DNA of 64,000 nt from Aerococcaceae bacterium DSM 111176 (GCA_015863215.1 JACBXN010000045.1:31266-95265), one strand, 5' to 3'. Numbered from the stretch's first letter, positions 43,899-53,061 are shown. The notes: generated by a model from the sequence alone, not told the origin. Translations and numbers: made by a program.

Positions 43899-44387
43899 AT
43901 GAAACAAGGAAGAGCGATGAGAATCTTTGTCCTTGCAAAGAAATTATATAAAAAAGGTATCCCTTTTTTACCCGGATTTTTAACCATTTTAAACCGAACG
44001 GTATTTTCTGTAGATATACCTTTCGACGCCAAAGTCGATGATAGTGTATTCTTAGGACATAATGGACTAGGGACAGTCATTCACCAACACTCAAAAATTG
44101 GTAAGGGAACCTATGTCATGCAGAATGTCGTTATTGGTGGTAATTTCGGGAAGCAAAGACAAGAAGGCTCTGAAGTAATCGTTGCGCCAGTTATTGGCGA
44201 AAATGTCTTTATTGCACCCGGTGCACACGTAGTTGGACCCGTTGTAATTGAAGATTATGCGGTCATTGGAACAGGAGCAGTCGTCATCAAAGATGTTAAA
44301 TTTGGTGAAGTGATTGTTGGAAACCCAGGACGCGTACTTCGGACAATGACCCTGGAAGAAGCAACCGAAAATTATAAGAAAATTTAA
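43899..44387 (+). CDS. Hexapeptide acetyltransferase (serine acetyltransferase-like)
   Basis: 162 aa left-handed beta-helix protein. Hexapeptide turns with the HNGLGTVIHQHSKIGKGTYV and VIGENVFIAPGAHVVGPVVIEDYAVIGTGAVV repeats; the active-site His is in FLGHNGLGTVIH. The CysE-like core without the N-terminal helical domain is typical of capsule O-acetyltransferases. It would add acetyl groups to the polysaccharide. RBS GGAGATG. Weak stem-loop after its stop (44404-44425). Confidence 0.85.
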   Translation: MKQGRAMRIFVLAKKLYKKGIPFLPGFLTILNRTVFSVDIPFDAKVDDSVFLGHNGLGTVIHQHSKIGKGTYVMQNVVIGGNFGKQRQEGSEVIVAPVIGENVFIAPGAHVVGPVVIEDYAVIGTGAVVIKDVKFGEVIVGNPGRVLRTMTLEEATENYKKI

Positions 44388-44509
44388 TAACGAAACAAAT
44401 AAAGGCCTAGCAATTGTTAGGTCTATTCGTTTGCTTATAACTATGTTAAAATATTGGAAACAATAGAATGAAGAGTTTTATCACTATTTCAAGAGGAAGA
44501 AGTGAAATC

Positions 44510-46363
44510 ATGGAAAGAAGTAAATTCATTAAGCGTTTTGTTACCTTTGTGACGAGTCTATCTAAAATGAGTCGGGTTATGATCTGGAGAATTTTAGATC
44601 TCATTGCCCTGATACTGGGTTCAATCATTAGTTATATTATTTTTACGGATATTATTGTGATGAACAATGTTCATTGGGCTTTATTTATAGTGCTCACGAC
44701 AGTGACATATAATATTGTGTCACACAAATTTAAGTTAGCGAACCGTATCGCGCGCTATCATAATATGACCGATTTTATTGTCTTATTTGTTGTACAATCG
44801 GTCAGTATTGTTTTAACAGGCTTATTAATGAGTTTGATTCTGACTAATTTTTCATTTAGATTTGTAGTCGTTACCGCACTATTCTCCGCTATCATAACGG
44901 CATTTTACCGAATCGCTTGGCGCGGGATATATAGTTACCGGATTGCATTATATAATAAAAACGAACATACCAAGAATGTCCTGTTAATTGGAGCAGGAGA
45001 TGGTGGATCCATGTTTGTCCGCAATTTTAACCGAAATCCGGAAAATTTAAATATCGTTGGAATTATTGACAATGATGCGAATAAACATGGTACCAGCCTT
45101 GGTGGAGTGCTTGTGTTAGGTGATGAATCGGTCATAGAGAAAATGGTCTATGATTATGATGTTGACGAAGTTATCCTAACCGTTCCGTCATTGGAATCGA
45201 CAGATTATGAGCGAATCTTAGTAATGATGAATGAATTAGATGTTCCTGTTTATAAAATGCCTCCGGTTGAACAAGTTATCCAAGGGAAATATCAGACCAA
45301 TGAAAGCAAGAAAATCCAAATTAGTGATTTGTTGGGCAGAGAAGAAATAACCCTTGATGAATCGCAAATTCTGGATGAAATTGAAGGGAAAGTTATTTTA
45401 ATTACTGGTGCAGGTGGTTCGATAGGTTCGGAAATTGCGAGGCAAGTTGCTAAATACAACCCGATGCAAATTATATTATTAGGTCACGGTGAAAATTCAA
45501 TCTATTTAATCCACCGAGAACTATTGAGTGATCCTGATAAATCAACGCAGTTTATCCCAGTTATAACAGATGTCCAAGATTATGATGCGATACTTAAGGT
45601 ATTCAAACAATATCAACCAGACATTGTCTATCATGCAGCGGCACATAAACATGTCCCATTAATGGAAGTCAATCCAATTGAAGCATTGAATAACAATGTA
45701 TGGGGATCATATAATGTTGCCAGAGCCGTAGACGCAGCGGGTATCCCTAAAATGGTGATGATATCGACGGATAAAGCCGTAAACCCACCGAATGTGATGG
45801 GAGCAACTAAACGCATTGCGGAATTGTTAGTCATTGGTATGAACCAACAAAGTAACTCGATATTCTGTGCAGTACGTTTTGGGAATGTACTCGGGAGCCG
45901 TGGGAGTGTTATCCCGGTATTTGAACAACAAATTAATGAAGGCGGACCGATTACAGTCACTGATTTCCGTATGACACGTTATTTCATGACTATTCCTGAA
46001 GCAAGTCGATTAGTGATTTTTGCTGGTGCTCACGCTGAAGGTAGTGAAGTTTTTGTGTTAAACATGGGAGAGCCTGTCAAGATACTAGACCTCGCTAAGA
46101 AGATGATTCTACTCAGTGGCCACAATGAACATGAAATTGGCATTGTTGAATCGGGTATACGACCAGGTGAGAAACTCTATGAAGAGTTATTAACCAGAGA
46201 AGAACTGGTTGATAAACAATTAGATGATAATATCTTTATCGGCCAAGTCATTGATCAGCCGATAGAGGAAACACTAGAGTTTGTTGAAAGTCTCAAGAAT
46301 TTATCTCATAATGATATGAAGAAAACAGTTATTCAGTATGCGAATGACAGTCATAAAAATTAA
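44510..46363 (+). CDS. Membrane nucleoside-diphosphate-sugar 4,6-dehydratase (CapD/PglF/WbpM-like)
   Basis: 617 aa from ATG with AAGAGGAAGAAGTG upstream; a further ATG at 44468 has only a weak site. Four N-terminal helices (about 30-135), then a CoA-binding-like Rossmann domain (LLIGAGDGG), then the SDR catalytic domain with GAGGSIGSEIARQV (about 299) and STDKAVNPPNVMGATKR. Such enzymes make UDP-4-keto-6-deoxy-GlcNAc/AltNAc. With the aminotransferase, acetyltransferase and sugar transferase next to it, a UDP-diacetylbacillosamine-type route is likely. Confidence 0.9.
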   Translation: MERSKFIKRFVTFVTSLSKMSRVMIWRILDLIALILGSIISYIIFTDIIVMNNVHWALFIVLTTVTYNIVSHKFKLANRIARYHNMTDFIVLFVVQSVSIVLTGLLMSLILTNFSFRFVVVTALFSAIITAFYRIAWRGIYSYRIALYNKNEHTKNVLLIGAGDGGSMFVRNFNRNPENLNIVGIIDNDANKHGTSLGGVLVLGDESVIEKMVYDYDVDEVILTVPSLESTDYERILVMMNELDVPVYKMPPVEQVIQGKYQTNESKKIQISDLLGREEITLDESQILDEIEGKVILITGAGGSIGSEIARQVAKYNPMQIILLGHGENSIYLIHRELLSDPDKSTQFIPVITDVQDYDAILKVFKQYQPDIVYHAAAHKHVPLMEVNPIEALNNNVWGSYNVARAVDAAGIPKMVMISTDKAVNPPNVMGATKRIAELLVIGMNQQSNSIFCAVRFGNVLGSRGSVIPVFEQQINEGGPITVTDFRMTRYFMTIPEASRLVIFAGAHAEGSEVFVLNMGEPVKILDLAKKMILLSGHNEHEIGIVESGIRPGEKLYEELLTREELVDKQLDDNIFIGQVIDQPIEETLEFVESLKNLSHNDMKKTVIQYANDSHKN

Positions 46364-46377
46364 AATAGAATCAATCG

Positions 46378-46410
46378 AAAAACAAGCAGCTTCGGTTGCT
46401 TGTTTTTGTA
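46378..46410 (+). terminator. Terminator after the dehydratase
   Basis: AAACAAGCA-gcttcgg-TTGCTTGTTTTTG hairpin, 16 bp after the stop. Confidence 0.88.
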
Positions 46411-46488
46411 TGCGGAATTGTTCCATAATTTTTTTAGAGTATTGATAAATTATCCTATAATTATTGAATAATGTGAGGTAAATTCATG

Positions 46489-46494
46489 TATAAT
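46489..46494 (+). promoter_or_regulatory. EPS promoter P3 (-10)
   Basis: CATGTATAAT followed by GGATGGTATATG, matching P2. It drives the aminotransferase-sugar transferase-acetyltransferase operon after a 100-nt leader with a GTGTGAAAATATATTTCACA hairpin. Confidence 0.5.
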
Positions 46495-46595
46495 GGATGG
46501 TATATGTGTGAAAATATATTTCACAAAAGTAAACAAATAATTAACTAACTATTTAACAGTAACCAAAACAATGTAAAATTTTAAAGGAGCGGGCG

Positions 46596-47708
46596 ATGGA
46601 ACGTATTTTATTAGCTTCACCACATATGAGTAAAGAAGGATATGAACTTGAATATATACATGATGCATTTGATAAGAATTGGATTGCTCCTCTAGGAGAA
46701 AATGTAGATAAATTTGAACAAGAAGTGGCAGAATTAGTAGGCATTGATCATACTGCTGCATTGGATTCAGGGACATCAGCTATTCATTTAGCATTAAAAT
46801 TAGCAGGAGTGAAACAAGGGGATATTGTATTATGTCAAACTCTAACCTTTGTAGCGACTGTTAATCCAGTTTTATATGAAAAGGCAGTACCTGTATTTAT
46901 CGATTCAGAGCCAGGTTCATGGAATTTAGATCCAAAATTAGTGGAAAATGCCATTATTAAGTATAAACCGAAGGCATTAATCGCGGTTCATTTATACGGA
47001 CTAGCAGCTAAAATCGATGAAATAAAAGAAATTTGTGAGCGACATGGTGTGGTCTTAATTGAAGATGCGGCCGAAAGTTTAGGGACTATCTATAAAAATC
47101 AGTGGACAGGAACATTTGGTGATTTTGGTATTTATTCTTTTAACGGGAACAAGATTATTACCACTTCCGGTGGAGGAATGCTCGCTTCAAATAATAAAGA
47201 AATGATTGATAAGGCGGTATTCTATTCAACACAAGCTAGAGAACAAGAAATTCATTATGAGCATGAGGAGATTGGCTATAATTACCGTATGTCCAATATT
47301 GTGGCTGGTATCGGGCGAGGCCAATTAAACGTGTTGGAAGAGCGTGTTCAACAAAAACGTCATATATTTGAGACTTACTACAATGCATTTAAAGACATTC
47401 CGGAAATTGAGATTATCCGTGAAGGGGATAATGAACGTGCTAATTATTGGTTAAGTACGATGATCATTCATTCAGACACTATTACTCCGAAAATGGTATA
47501 TGATGCATTAAATGACCATAATATTGAATCAAGACCCGTTTGGAAGCCAATGCATTTACAACCGGTCTTTAAAGACTATGATTTTGTAGGGACAAATGTG
47601 GCCGAGGAATTATTTAATAAGGGACTCTGCTTACCGAGTGATACAAAGATGACAGATGAAGATTTACAAAGAGTTGTAGACGTCGTGTTGAGTGTGTTTG
47701 AAAGATAG
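46596..47708 (+). CDS. DegT/DnrJ/EryC1-family sugar aminotransferase (PglE-like)
   Basis: 370 aa. PLP enzyme: ALDSGTSAIHLAL near 46-58, EDAAESLGT (PLP-contact Asp), and YSFNGNKIITTSGGG with the Schiff-base Lys in NGNK. It would aminate the 4-keto group of the dehydratase product. AAGGAGCGGG RBS. First gene of a three-gene operon whose products match PglE-PglC-PglD in order. Confidence 0.93.
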   Translation: MERILLASPHMSKEGYELEYIHDAFDKNWIAPLGENVDKFEQEVAELVGIDHTAALDSGTSAIHLALKLAGVKQGDIVLCQTLTFVATVNPVLYEKAVPVFIDSEPGSWNLDPKLVENAIIKYKPKALIAVHLYGLAAKIDEIKEICERHGVVLIEDAAESLGTIYKNQWTGTFGDFGIYSFNGNKIITTSGGGMLASNNKEMIDKAVFYSTQAREQEIHYEHEEIGYNYRMSNIVAGIGRGQLNVLEERVQQKRHIFETYYNAFKDIPEIEIIREGDNERANYWLSTMIIHSDTITPKMVYDALNDHNIESRPVWKPMHLQPVFKDYDFVGTNVAEELFNKGLCLPSDTKMTDEDLQRVVDVVLSVFER

Positions 47709-47717
47709 GAGAACGGT

Positions 47718-48338
47718 ATGCAAGACATGTATCAAAATTATATAAAGCGAGCCTTAGATATAGTTTGTTCGCTAGCAGGGATCATCATTTTATCACCGAT
47801 TCTCTTAATAATTGCATTACTAGTTCGTGTAAAGTTAGGTTCTCCAGTGATATTCACGCAACGTCGACCTGGTTTAAATGGTGAGATATTTACACTGAAG
47901 AAATTTAGAACTATGACCGATGAAAAAGATGCCTCGGGACAATTACTTTCGGATGATATTCGACTTACTAAGTTTGGTAAGACACTTAGAGCAACGTCCC
48001 TAGATGAATTACCTGAGTTATGGAATATTCTAGTTGGGGATATGAGTGTTGTTGGACCCAGACCTTTATTAGAACACTATTTACCACTATATAACACTCG
48101 ACAAGCTAAAAGACATGACGTTCGTCCTGGACTTACTGGCTATGCTCAAGTTAACGGACGCAACTCACTCGATTGGCCAGAGCGCTTTGAATTAGACGTA
48201 CAATATGTTGAAAATATATCATTTTGGTTAGATATTAAAATCATCTTCCAAACAGTTTATAAAGTATTTGCCAAAGAGGGGATAGATTCAGGCACATCGG
48301 TTACTATGGAGCCATTTAAGGGGAATAAAGATGAGTGA
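47718..48338 (+). CDS. Initiating phospho-sugar transferase (PglC-like)
   Basis: 206 aa monotopic phosphoglycosyl transferase. Re-entrant helix near 10-35 (RALDIVCSLAGIIILSPILLIIALLV), LKKFRTM, DELPELWNILVGDMSVVGPRPL, and GLTGYAQVNGR. It loads the first sugar phosphate onto undecaprenyl phosphate. Its gene context with PglE/PglD homologues suggests a bacillosamine-type first sugar. Overlaps the next gene by 8 nt. RBS AGGAGAACG. Confidence 0.93.
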   Translation: MQDMYQNYIKRALDIVCSLAGIIILSPILLIIALLVRVKLGSPVIFTQRRPGLNGEIFTLKKFRTMTDEKDASGQLLSDDIRLTKFGKTLRATSLDELPELWNILVGDMSVVGPRPLLEHYLPLYNTRQAKRHDVRPGLTGYAQVNGRNSLDWPERFELDVQYVENISFWLDIKIIFQTVYKVFAKEGIDSGTSVTMEPFKGNKDE

Positions 48339-48939
48339 TACATTAGTTATGCTAGGTGCTGGAGGTCATGCAAAGGTTTGTTATGACATTGCACTGGCAA
48401 TGGAACAGTGGCATGAAGTAATTATACTAGATGATAATCAAGAAAATGACTATTTTACAATTAGTGGACCAATTTCTGATTATATTAATTATGATGATGC
48501 GGATTTTTTCATTGCGATCGGATCAAATGAAGTTCGTAAGAAATTTATCTTAGATTTGATTGCACAAAACCTTTCAATTGCGACATTAATCCATCCTTCT
48601 GTCATCATTGGTAGTAAGGTTCAAATTGGACAAGGATCAGTCTTGATGCCTGGTGTCATTGTCAATGCGAAAACTCAAATAGGACAAGGGTGTATTATTA
48701 ATACAGCTACAACAATAGACCACGACTGCCAAATTGATGATTATGTCCATTTATCTCCTGGGGTGCATCTTTCAGGTACTGTTTCTATTGGAGAAAGCAG
48801 TTGGATTGGGACGGGGACGAGTGTTATTAATAACATCAATATAACTAGCCAGGTTATTATAGGAGCAGGTGCAACAGTAATCAATGATATTAATCATGTA
48901 GGTACTTATGTTGGTGTCCCGATTGAAAAAGTCAAATAA
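48331..48939 (+). CDS. Sugar O/N-acetyltransferase, PglD/NeuD family
   Basis: 202 aa. N-terminal Rossmann-like sugar-binding part (LVMLGAGGHAKVCYDIALAM) then left-handed beta-helix with DHDCQIDDYVHLSPGVHLSG; the catalytic His is in TTIDHDCQ (about 130). Would N-acetylate the 4-amino sugar made by the upstream aminotransferase. Overlap with the transferase gene indicates coupled translation. Confidence 0.92.
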   Translation: MSDTLVMLGAGGHAKVCYDIALAMEQWHEVIILDDNQENDYFTISGPISDYINYDDADFFIAIGSNEVRKKFILDLIAQNLSIATLIHPSVIIGSKVQIGQGSVLMPGVIVNAKTQIGQGCIINTATTIDHDCQIDDYVHLSPGVHLSGTVSIGESSWIGTGTSVINNINITSQVIIGAGATVINDINHVGTYVGVPIEKVK

Positions 48940-48969
48940 AAAATATTAGTATAATAAAAAATGCTCCAC

Positions 48970-49020
48970 AATAATACCATCAATTCTTTGGCAAATGAAT
49001 TAGGTGGTTATTTTTTATTA
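48970..49020 (+). terminator. Terminator after the PglD-like gene
   Basis: AATAATACCATCAATTC-tttggcaaat-GAATTAGGTGGTTATT followed by TTTT; a 16-bp imperfect stem. Confidence 0.75.
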
Positions 49021-49486
49021 CCGCTTTTTATCTTTATTTTGAGTATAATAAAGTTAAGTTAATTTGAGAAGTATGCAATATAATGGTCAAAACATGGGAG
49101 AGTGAGACGATTTTTATTTTGATGATATAAAACGTTACAATTGTAAAATGAAAACGAATTAATTCACTTTTTTACCTATTAATCTATCTTTAGACTGATG
49201 TATAATGTATATAAAGAATTGTTTGTGAACACCTCTAGAAATGTAATTAGTTTAAAATGTAGTTGACTGAAGAAATATAAAAGTAGAATATTGTTAGTCA
49301 ATAAAAGTTTAACTATTGATTTATCATCTAATTATTTGAATAGAGTTGTTGATATAATTAGGAAACCGTAATTATTTAAGGAACTGGGTACGAAATTAAG
49401 TTCAGAATAATAATAAAATCATTCACACAATTATTTAAAAATTGAATTAATAGTTCTTTTAAATTTAAAATATATTATTAATTCTA
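49021..49486. other. Long AT-rich gap with promoter P4
   Basis: A GATGTATAAT box at 49198-49206 matches the EPS promoters, leaving a leader of almost 300 nt before the broken glycosyltransferase gene. No ORF, repeat or clear riboswitch-like structure is visible in the rest. Confidence 0.4.
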
Positions 49487-49501
49487 ATGAGAGGAATAAT
49501 T

Positions 49502-49777
49502 ATGCAATCTACAATTTTATTTTTAGTAAATCATGAAGTTGTTATTTATAATTTTCGAAAGGAAATAGTTGAAGCGTTTTTGGAAGTTGGTCATAGGGTA
49601 GTTATCTCGTCTCCTCCTGGTGAAAAAATTGATGAATTAGTGTCGGTGGGATGTATTCACGAGAATGTTACTATCAATCGACATGGGAAAAATATTACAG
49701 AAGATTTAAGTTTAATGAGACAATATGATAATCTATTTGCGAAGGTAAAACCTGATATAATTTTCAGTAAAGATTAA
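49502..49777 (+). pseudogene. Glycosyltransferase, N-terminal fragment
   Basis: 91 aa from ATG with GAGAGGAATAATT (an ATG at 49487 lies inside that site). It encodes only the first Rossmann strand-helix units of a GT-B capsule transferase: FLVNHEVVIYNFRKEIVEAFLEVGHRVVI and KVKPDIIFSKD, then stops. Intact relatives go on for about 280 residues. The coding sequence runs straight into the tail of a flippase gene, so a deletion joined the two. Confidence 0.8.
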
Positions 49778-50172
49778 CTTTGAATACATTTAAAAAATTA
49801 TTTATGGTAGGTTTAGTTCCATTTTTACTTTTATTCATACTATCACCATATGTATTTAGATATATATTTGGAATTCAATGGGAAAATTCAAGCATTTATA
49901 CTAGAATATTGATTCCGTCCATTTTTGCTGATTTTATATTTTCACCAGTGAACAGGTTGTATGAAATTATTGGCTATCAACAAATAAGATTAATTATCGA
50001 TATTATTGGTTTTTTGATGGTCCTAATAAGTTTTTTATTTGCAAGGAGTATTTCTGATTCTCCTTATCTTGGAGTGGCTTTATATAGTTTCGTAATGACT
50101 GTTTACTGCGCCTCAATTTATTTTGTATTAATCTTCTTGTTAAATAAGATAATTAAAGATGAAAAAATGTAG
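49768..50172 (+). pseudogene. Oligosaccharide flippase, C-terminal fragment
   Basis: About 130 residues starting RLTLNTFKKLFMVGLVPFLLLFILSPYVFRYIFGIQWE and ending with helices SFVMTVYCASIYFVLIFLLN. This is the last third of a Wzx/MATE-like flippase. There is no start codon with an RBS; the frame is open across the junction at about 49770. It is the 3' side of the deletion that removed the rest of the flippase and of the upstream transferase. Confidence 0.8.
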
Positions 50173-50329
50173 CATTTAATTATGAAATTAAGATATGGAT
50201 TTATTGTTACATACTTAATGTCTTCAGCTAGGTATTTTCACCATTAATTTATAATAACAGATGATTTGAAATCATTAAAAATATTAAGCGATTGTTTTAA
50301 GAATATTTAACATATGAAAGGAATAAACA

Positions 50330-51493
50330 ATGAATATAACTGTAGTTGGAATGGGATACGTAGGTCTGGCAAATGCTATATTATTTGCTCAAAATAATCA
50401 AGTAACTGCATTAGAGATATTGGAAGAGCGGGTTGATTTGATCAACAATCGAGTATCACCACTTGAAGATAAAGAAATGATTGCGTTTTTTGAAAATAGA
50501 GAATTGAATTTAACGGCGACTTCAAATCCTGAGGAAGCGTATAAAGATGCTGAGATTGTTTTTGTTGCTGCACCCACAGATTATGATGATGAAACGAATT
50601 CATTTGATACCGATGCGCTAGAGTCGGTTTTAACTGATATTAAAAAGTATGCACCTGAAGTAACTGTGGTATTAAAATCAACAATTCCAATAGGGTATAC
50701 TAAGAGTGTCCGTGAGAAATATGGTTTGGACATCATTTTTTCACCTGAATTTTTGCGTGAAGGTAAGGCATTATATGATAACTTACATCCATCACGTATT
50801 ATTGTGAGTAACGAAAGCCCAAACTCACAGCGAGTTGCGGACTTATTAAAAGAAGGGGCAGAAGACACTGATACGAATGTATTATTAATGAATAATACTG
50901 AAGCAGAGGCAGTTAAATTATTCTCTAATACATACTTAGCGTTACGTATTTCATATTTCAATGAGTTAGATACATATGCTGAAGTTAAAGGGTTGGATAC
51001 ACAACAAATTATTGAAGGTGTAGGTTTAGATCCGCGTATTGGTGATCATTATAATAACCCATCATTTGGTTATGGAGGGTACTGCTTACCTAAAGACTCT
51101 AAGCAATTATCAGCTAACTTTGCAGGTATTCCAAATGAATTAATGGGAGCTATTGTTGCCTCAAATGATACTCGTAAAGATCATATTGCATCTGAAATTC
51201 TTAAACGTGAACCTAAAAAAGTTGGTGTATACCGATTAACAATGAAATCAAATTCAGATAACTTCCGTCAATCAGCGATTCTTGGAATTATTGAACGTTT
51301 AAAAGCTGAAGAGATCGAAGTTGCCATTTATGAACCAACATTTGATGGTGATACTTTCGAAGGAATGAAAGTGATTAAAGATTTTGGTCAATTTAGTAAA
51401 AATGCAGATGTTATTATCGCAAATCGTGAATCTGAAGAACTACAACCAGTTATGGACAAAGTTTATACTCGAGATGTATTTAATAATAACTAA
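50330..51493 (+). CDS. ugd: UDP-glucose 6-dehydrogenase
   Basis: 387 aa, the short Ugd type (as in E. coli). Oxidises UDP-glucose to UDP-glucuronate for the capsule. NAD motif VVGMGYVGLANA, STIPIGYTKSVREKYG, FSPEFLREGKALYDNLHPSRII, catalytic Cys in NNPSFGYGGYCLPKDSKQL (about 240-258). The product needs GalU, encoded at 53062. Monocistronic; convergent with the second sugar transferase. RBS GAAAGGAAT. Confidence 0.95.
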   Translation: MNITVVGMGYVGLANAILFAQNNQVTALEILEERVDLINNRVSPLEDKEMIAFFENRELNLTATSNPEEAYKDAEIVFVAAPTDYDDETNSFDTDALESVLTDIKKYAPEVTVVLKSTIPIGYTKSVREKYGLDIIFSPEFLREGKALYDNLHPSRIIVSNESPNSQRVADLLKEGAEDTDTNVLLMNNTEAEAVKLFSNTYLALRISYFNELDTYAEVKGLDTQQIIEGVGLDPRIGDHYNNPSFGYGGYCLPKDSKQLSANFAGIPNELMGAIVASNDTRKDHIASEILKREPKKVGVYRLTMKSNSDNFRQSAILGIIERLKAEEIEVAIYEPTFDGDTFEGMKVIKDFGQFSKNADVIIANRESEELQPVMDKVYTRDVFNNN

Positions 51494-51500
51494 AACAAAA

Positions 51501-51637
51501 AAGGGGCTGGGCAAAAAGTCTGAATTTTGCTAGTTTCTAAAAATATACTACAAAAAGAATCGCATAAAATCACTGTTTCTAAGACAATGATTTTATGCGA
51601 TTTCTTAATTTTAAGACTTTTTGCCCAGCCCCTTTTT
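51501..51637. terminator. 137-bp palindromic bidirectional terminator
   Basis: Arms AAAAAGGGGCTGGGCAAAAA / TTTTTGCCCAGCCCCTTTTT enclose AGTC/GACT pieces and an inner hairpin GAATCGCATAAAATCA...TGATTTTATGCGATTTC. Lies between convergent ugd and the sugar transferase and ends in T-runs on both strands. GGGCTGGGcAAAA arms resemble dispersed intergenic repeats of other Firmicutes. Confidence 0.8.
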
Positions 51638-51638
51638 A

Positions 51639-52238
51639 TTATTCATTTTTATCTTCATTCCAACCTTCACTTACACCATCACTACTTATTACACTCTTAA
51701 TGGTTAAGAAGAAGCATTTTACATCCATGGCGAAGCTCATTTGTTCAATATATTCGCCGTCTAATTTTGCTTTAGTAGGGATTGGTAATTCGTCACGGCC
51801 GTTAACTTGAGCCCAACCTGTCAGGCCAGGTAATATGTCATTGGCTTTATATTTATCACGTTCAGCTACTAAGTCATCTTGGTTCCATAGGGCAGGTCTA
51901 GGTCCAATAACCGCCATTTGACCTTTAATAATATTGATTAATTGTGGTAATTCATCTAAACTTGTTTTTCTCAGGAATGCACCTGAATTAGTGATGAAGG
52001 CAGCTGGGTCACCCAATAAATGAGTGGGCATGTCGCTTGGTGTATCGCTACGCATTGTTCTAAATTTATAAATTTCAAATAATTCTTTGTTTTGTCCGAC
52101 TCGTTTCTGTTTAAAGAAAATAGGACCTGGAGAATCTACTTTAATCCAAATCGCAATGACTAAAAATAAGGGAGAAAGAATAATCAATCCTAGTAGAGAA
52201 AGAATGAAATCAATAATACGTTTTATAATTGGGTACAA
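51639..52238 (-). CDS. Second initiating phospho-sugar transferase (CpsE/EpsL-like)
   Basis: 199 aa monotopic phosphoglycosyl transferase. It starts with TTG (MYPIIKRIIDFIL) after CTAGGTGACATAG. IYKFRTMRSDTPSDMP, TSLDELPQLINIIKGQMAVIGPRPALW, GLTGWAQVNGRDELPI. Distinct from the PglC-like gene; usual partners of this group start chains with glucose, galactose or a deoxy-amino sugar. The only leftward gene of the capsule region, and likely expressed on its own. Confidence 0.9.
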   Translation of the reverse strand: MYPIIKRIIDFILSLLGLIILSPLFLVIAIWIKVDSPGPIFFKQKRVGQNKELFEIYKFRTMRSDTPSDMPTHLLGDPAAFITNSGAFLRKTSLDELPQLINIIKGQMAVIGPRPALWNQDDLVAERDKYKANDILPGLTGWAQVNGRDELPIPTKAKLDGEYIEQMSFAMDVKCFFLTIKSVISSDGVSEGWNEDKNE

Positions 52239-52324
52239 CTATGTCACCTAGCTTTCAATAATAATTTCATTTTCATTTTATCATATTTCGAAGTTTCTAA
52301 ACAGTGATTATCGAAGTTAAATTG

Positions 52325-52343
52325 CATGATAACGTTTATCATG
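52325..52343. promoter_or_regulatory. Perfect 19-bp palindrome, candidate operator
   Basis: CATGATAACGTTTATCATG: two 8-bp arms around CGT, located between the divergent sugar transferase and YdcF-like genes. TATAAT (52350-52355) for the rightward gene follows 6 bp later. Confidence 0.55.
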
Positions 52344-52417
52344 TCATGGTATAATAAATGGAACCAAATATTTAACAATCTATTTAATACAATGAATCCT
52401 ATGAATAGGAGGATATT

Positions 52418-52987
52418 ATGAAAACATTAATGAAAATATTATTGAGTATCATAGTTGTGTTTATTATCGCAAATGTAGTTTTACTTTTTAACTTAAATAT
52501 TGGCGAAGAACCAAAAGAATCCGATGTGATTATCGTCGCATCTGGTAGCCCTGATCGTGATTTTAAGGCAATGGAACTATTTTGGAGAGGCTATTCGACT
52601 TCTGAGAAAATTATAGTTTCACCACTCTATGAACCTTTAAGAGGCATATATTTAGCAAATGGTATTACATCTAGGAATTTGATCGATGAGCCTTATGCAA
52701 CCAGTACCTATACAAATGCTCGTAACACACTTAAATTAATGGATGAACTAGGTTATGATTCTGCAATTATAGTCACTGCGGACTTTCATACACTTCGGAC
52801 AAAAATGATTTACGAGCGACAAAACCGCCATTATAATTTTGATTTGACCTATGTTTCATCCTATCAAGAGGTAGATGGGGAAGAAGTGAACTGGTATGAG
52901 ATAACATCGAGAAGAAGATGGGGATACAAAGAAATTTATAAATTCTGGGGATATTTATTTGGTCTCTATCATATTGTTGATCTCTAA
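52418..52987 (+). CDS. YdcF/SanA-like (DUF218) membrane protein
   Basis: 189 aa. N-terminal membrane helix (IVVFIIANVVLLFNL), then a DUF218 domain outside: ESDVIIVASGSPDRDFKAMELF, YATSTYTNARNTLKLMDELGYDSAIIVTADFHTLRTKMIYER. The family is linked to envelope polysaccharide and vancomycin barrier functions; the biochemical role is unclear. RBS ATAGGAGGAT. Confidence 0.85.
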   Translation: MKTLMKILLSIIVVFIIANVVLLFNLNIGEEPKESDVIIVASGSPDRDFKAMELFWRGYSTSEKIIVSPLYEPLRGIYLANGITSRNLIDEPYATSTYTNARNTLKLMDELGYDSAIIVTADFHTLRTKMIYERQNRHYNFDLTYVSSYQEVDGEEVNWYEITSRRRWGYKEIYKFWGYLFGLYHIVDL

Positions 52988-53021
52988 TCCTGAAAAATTT
53001 AAGGTGAGAATAACATTCCTA

Positions 53022-53030
53022 TGTTATAAT
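53022..53030 (+). promoter_or_regulatory. galU promoter, extended -10
   Basis: ATGTTATAAT (TGt-TATAAT), 32 bp before the ATG. Confidence 0.55.
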
Positions 53031-53061
53031 TAATTTGATAATAATATGAAGGAGATTACTT

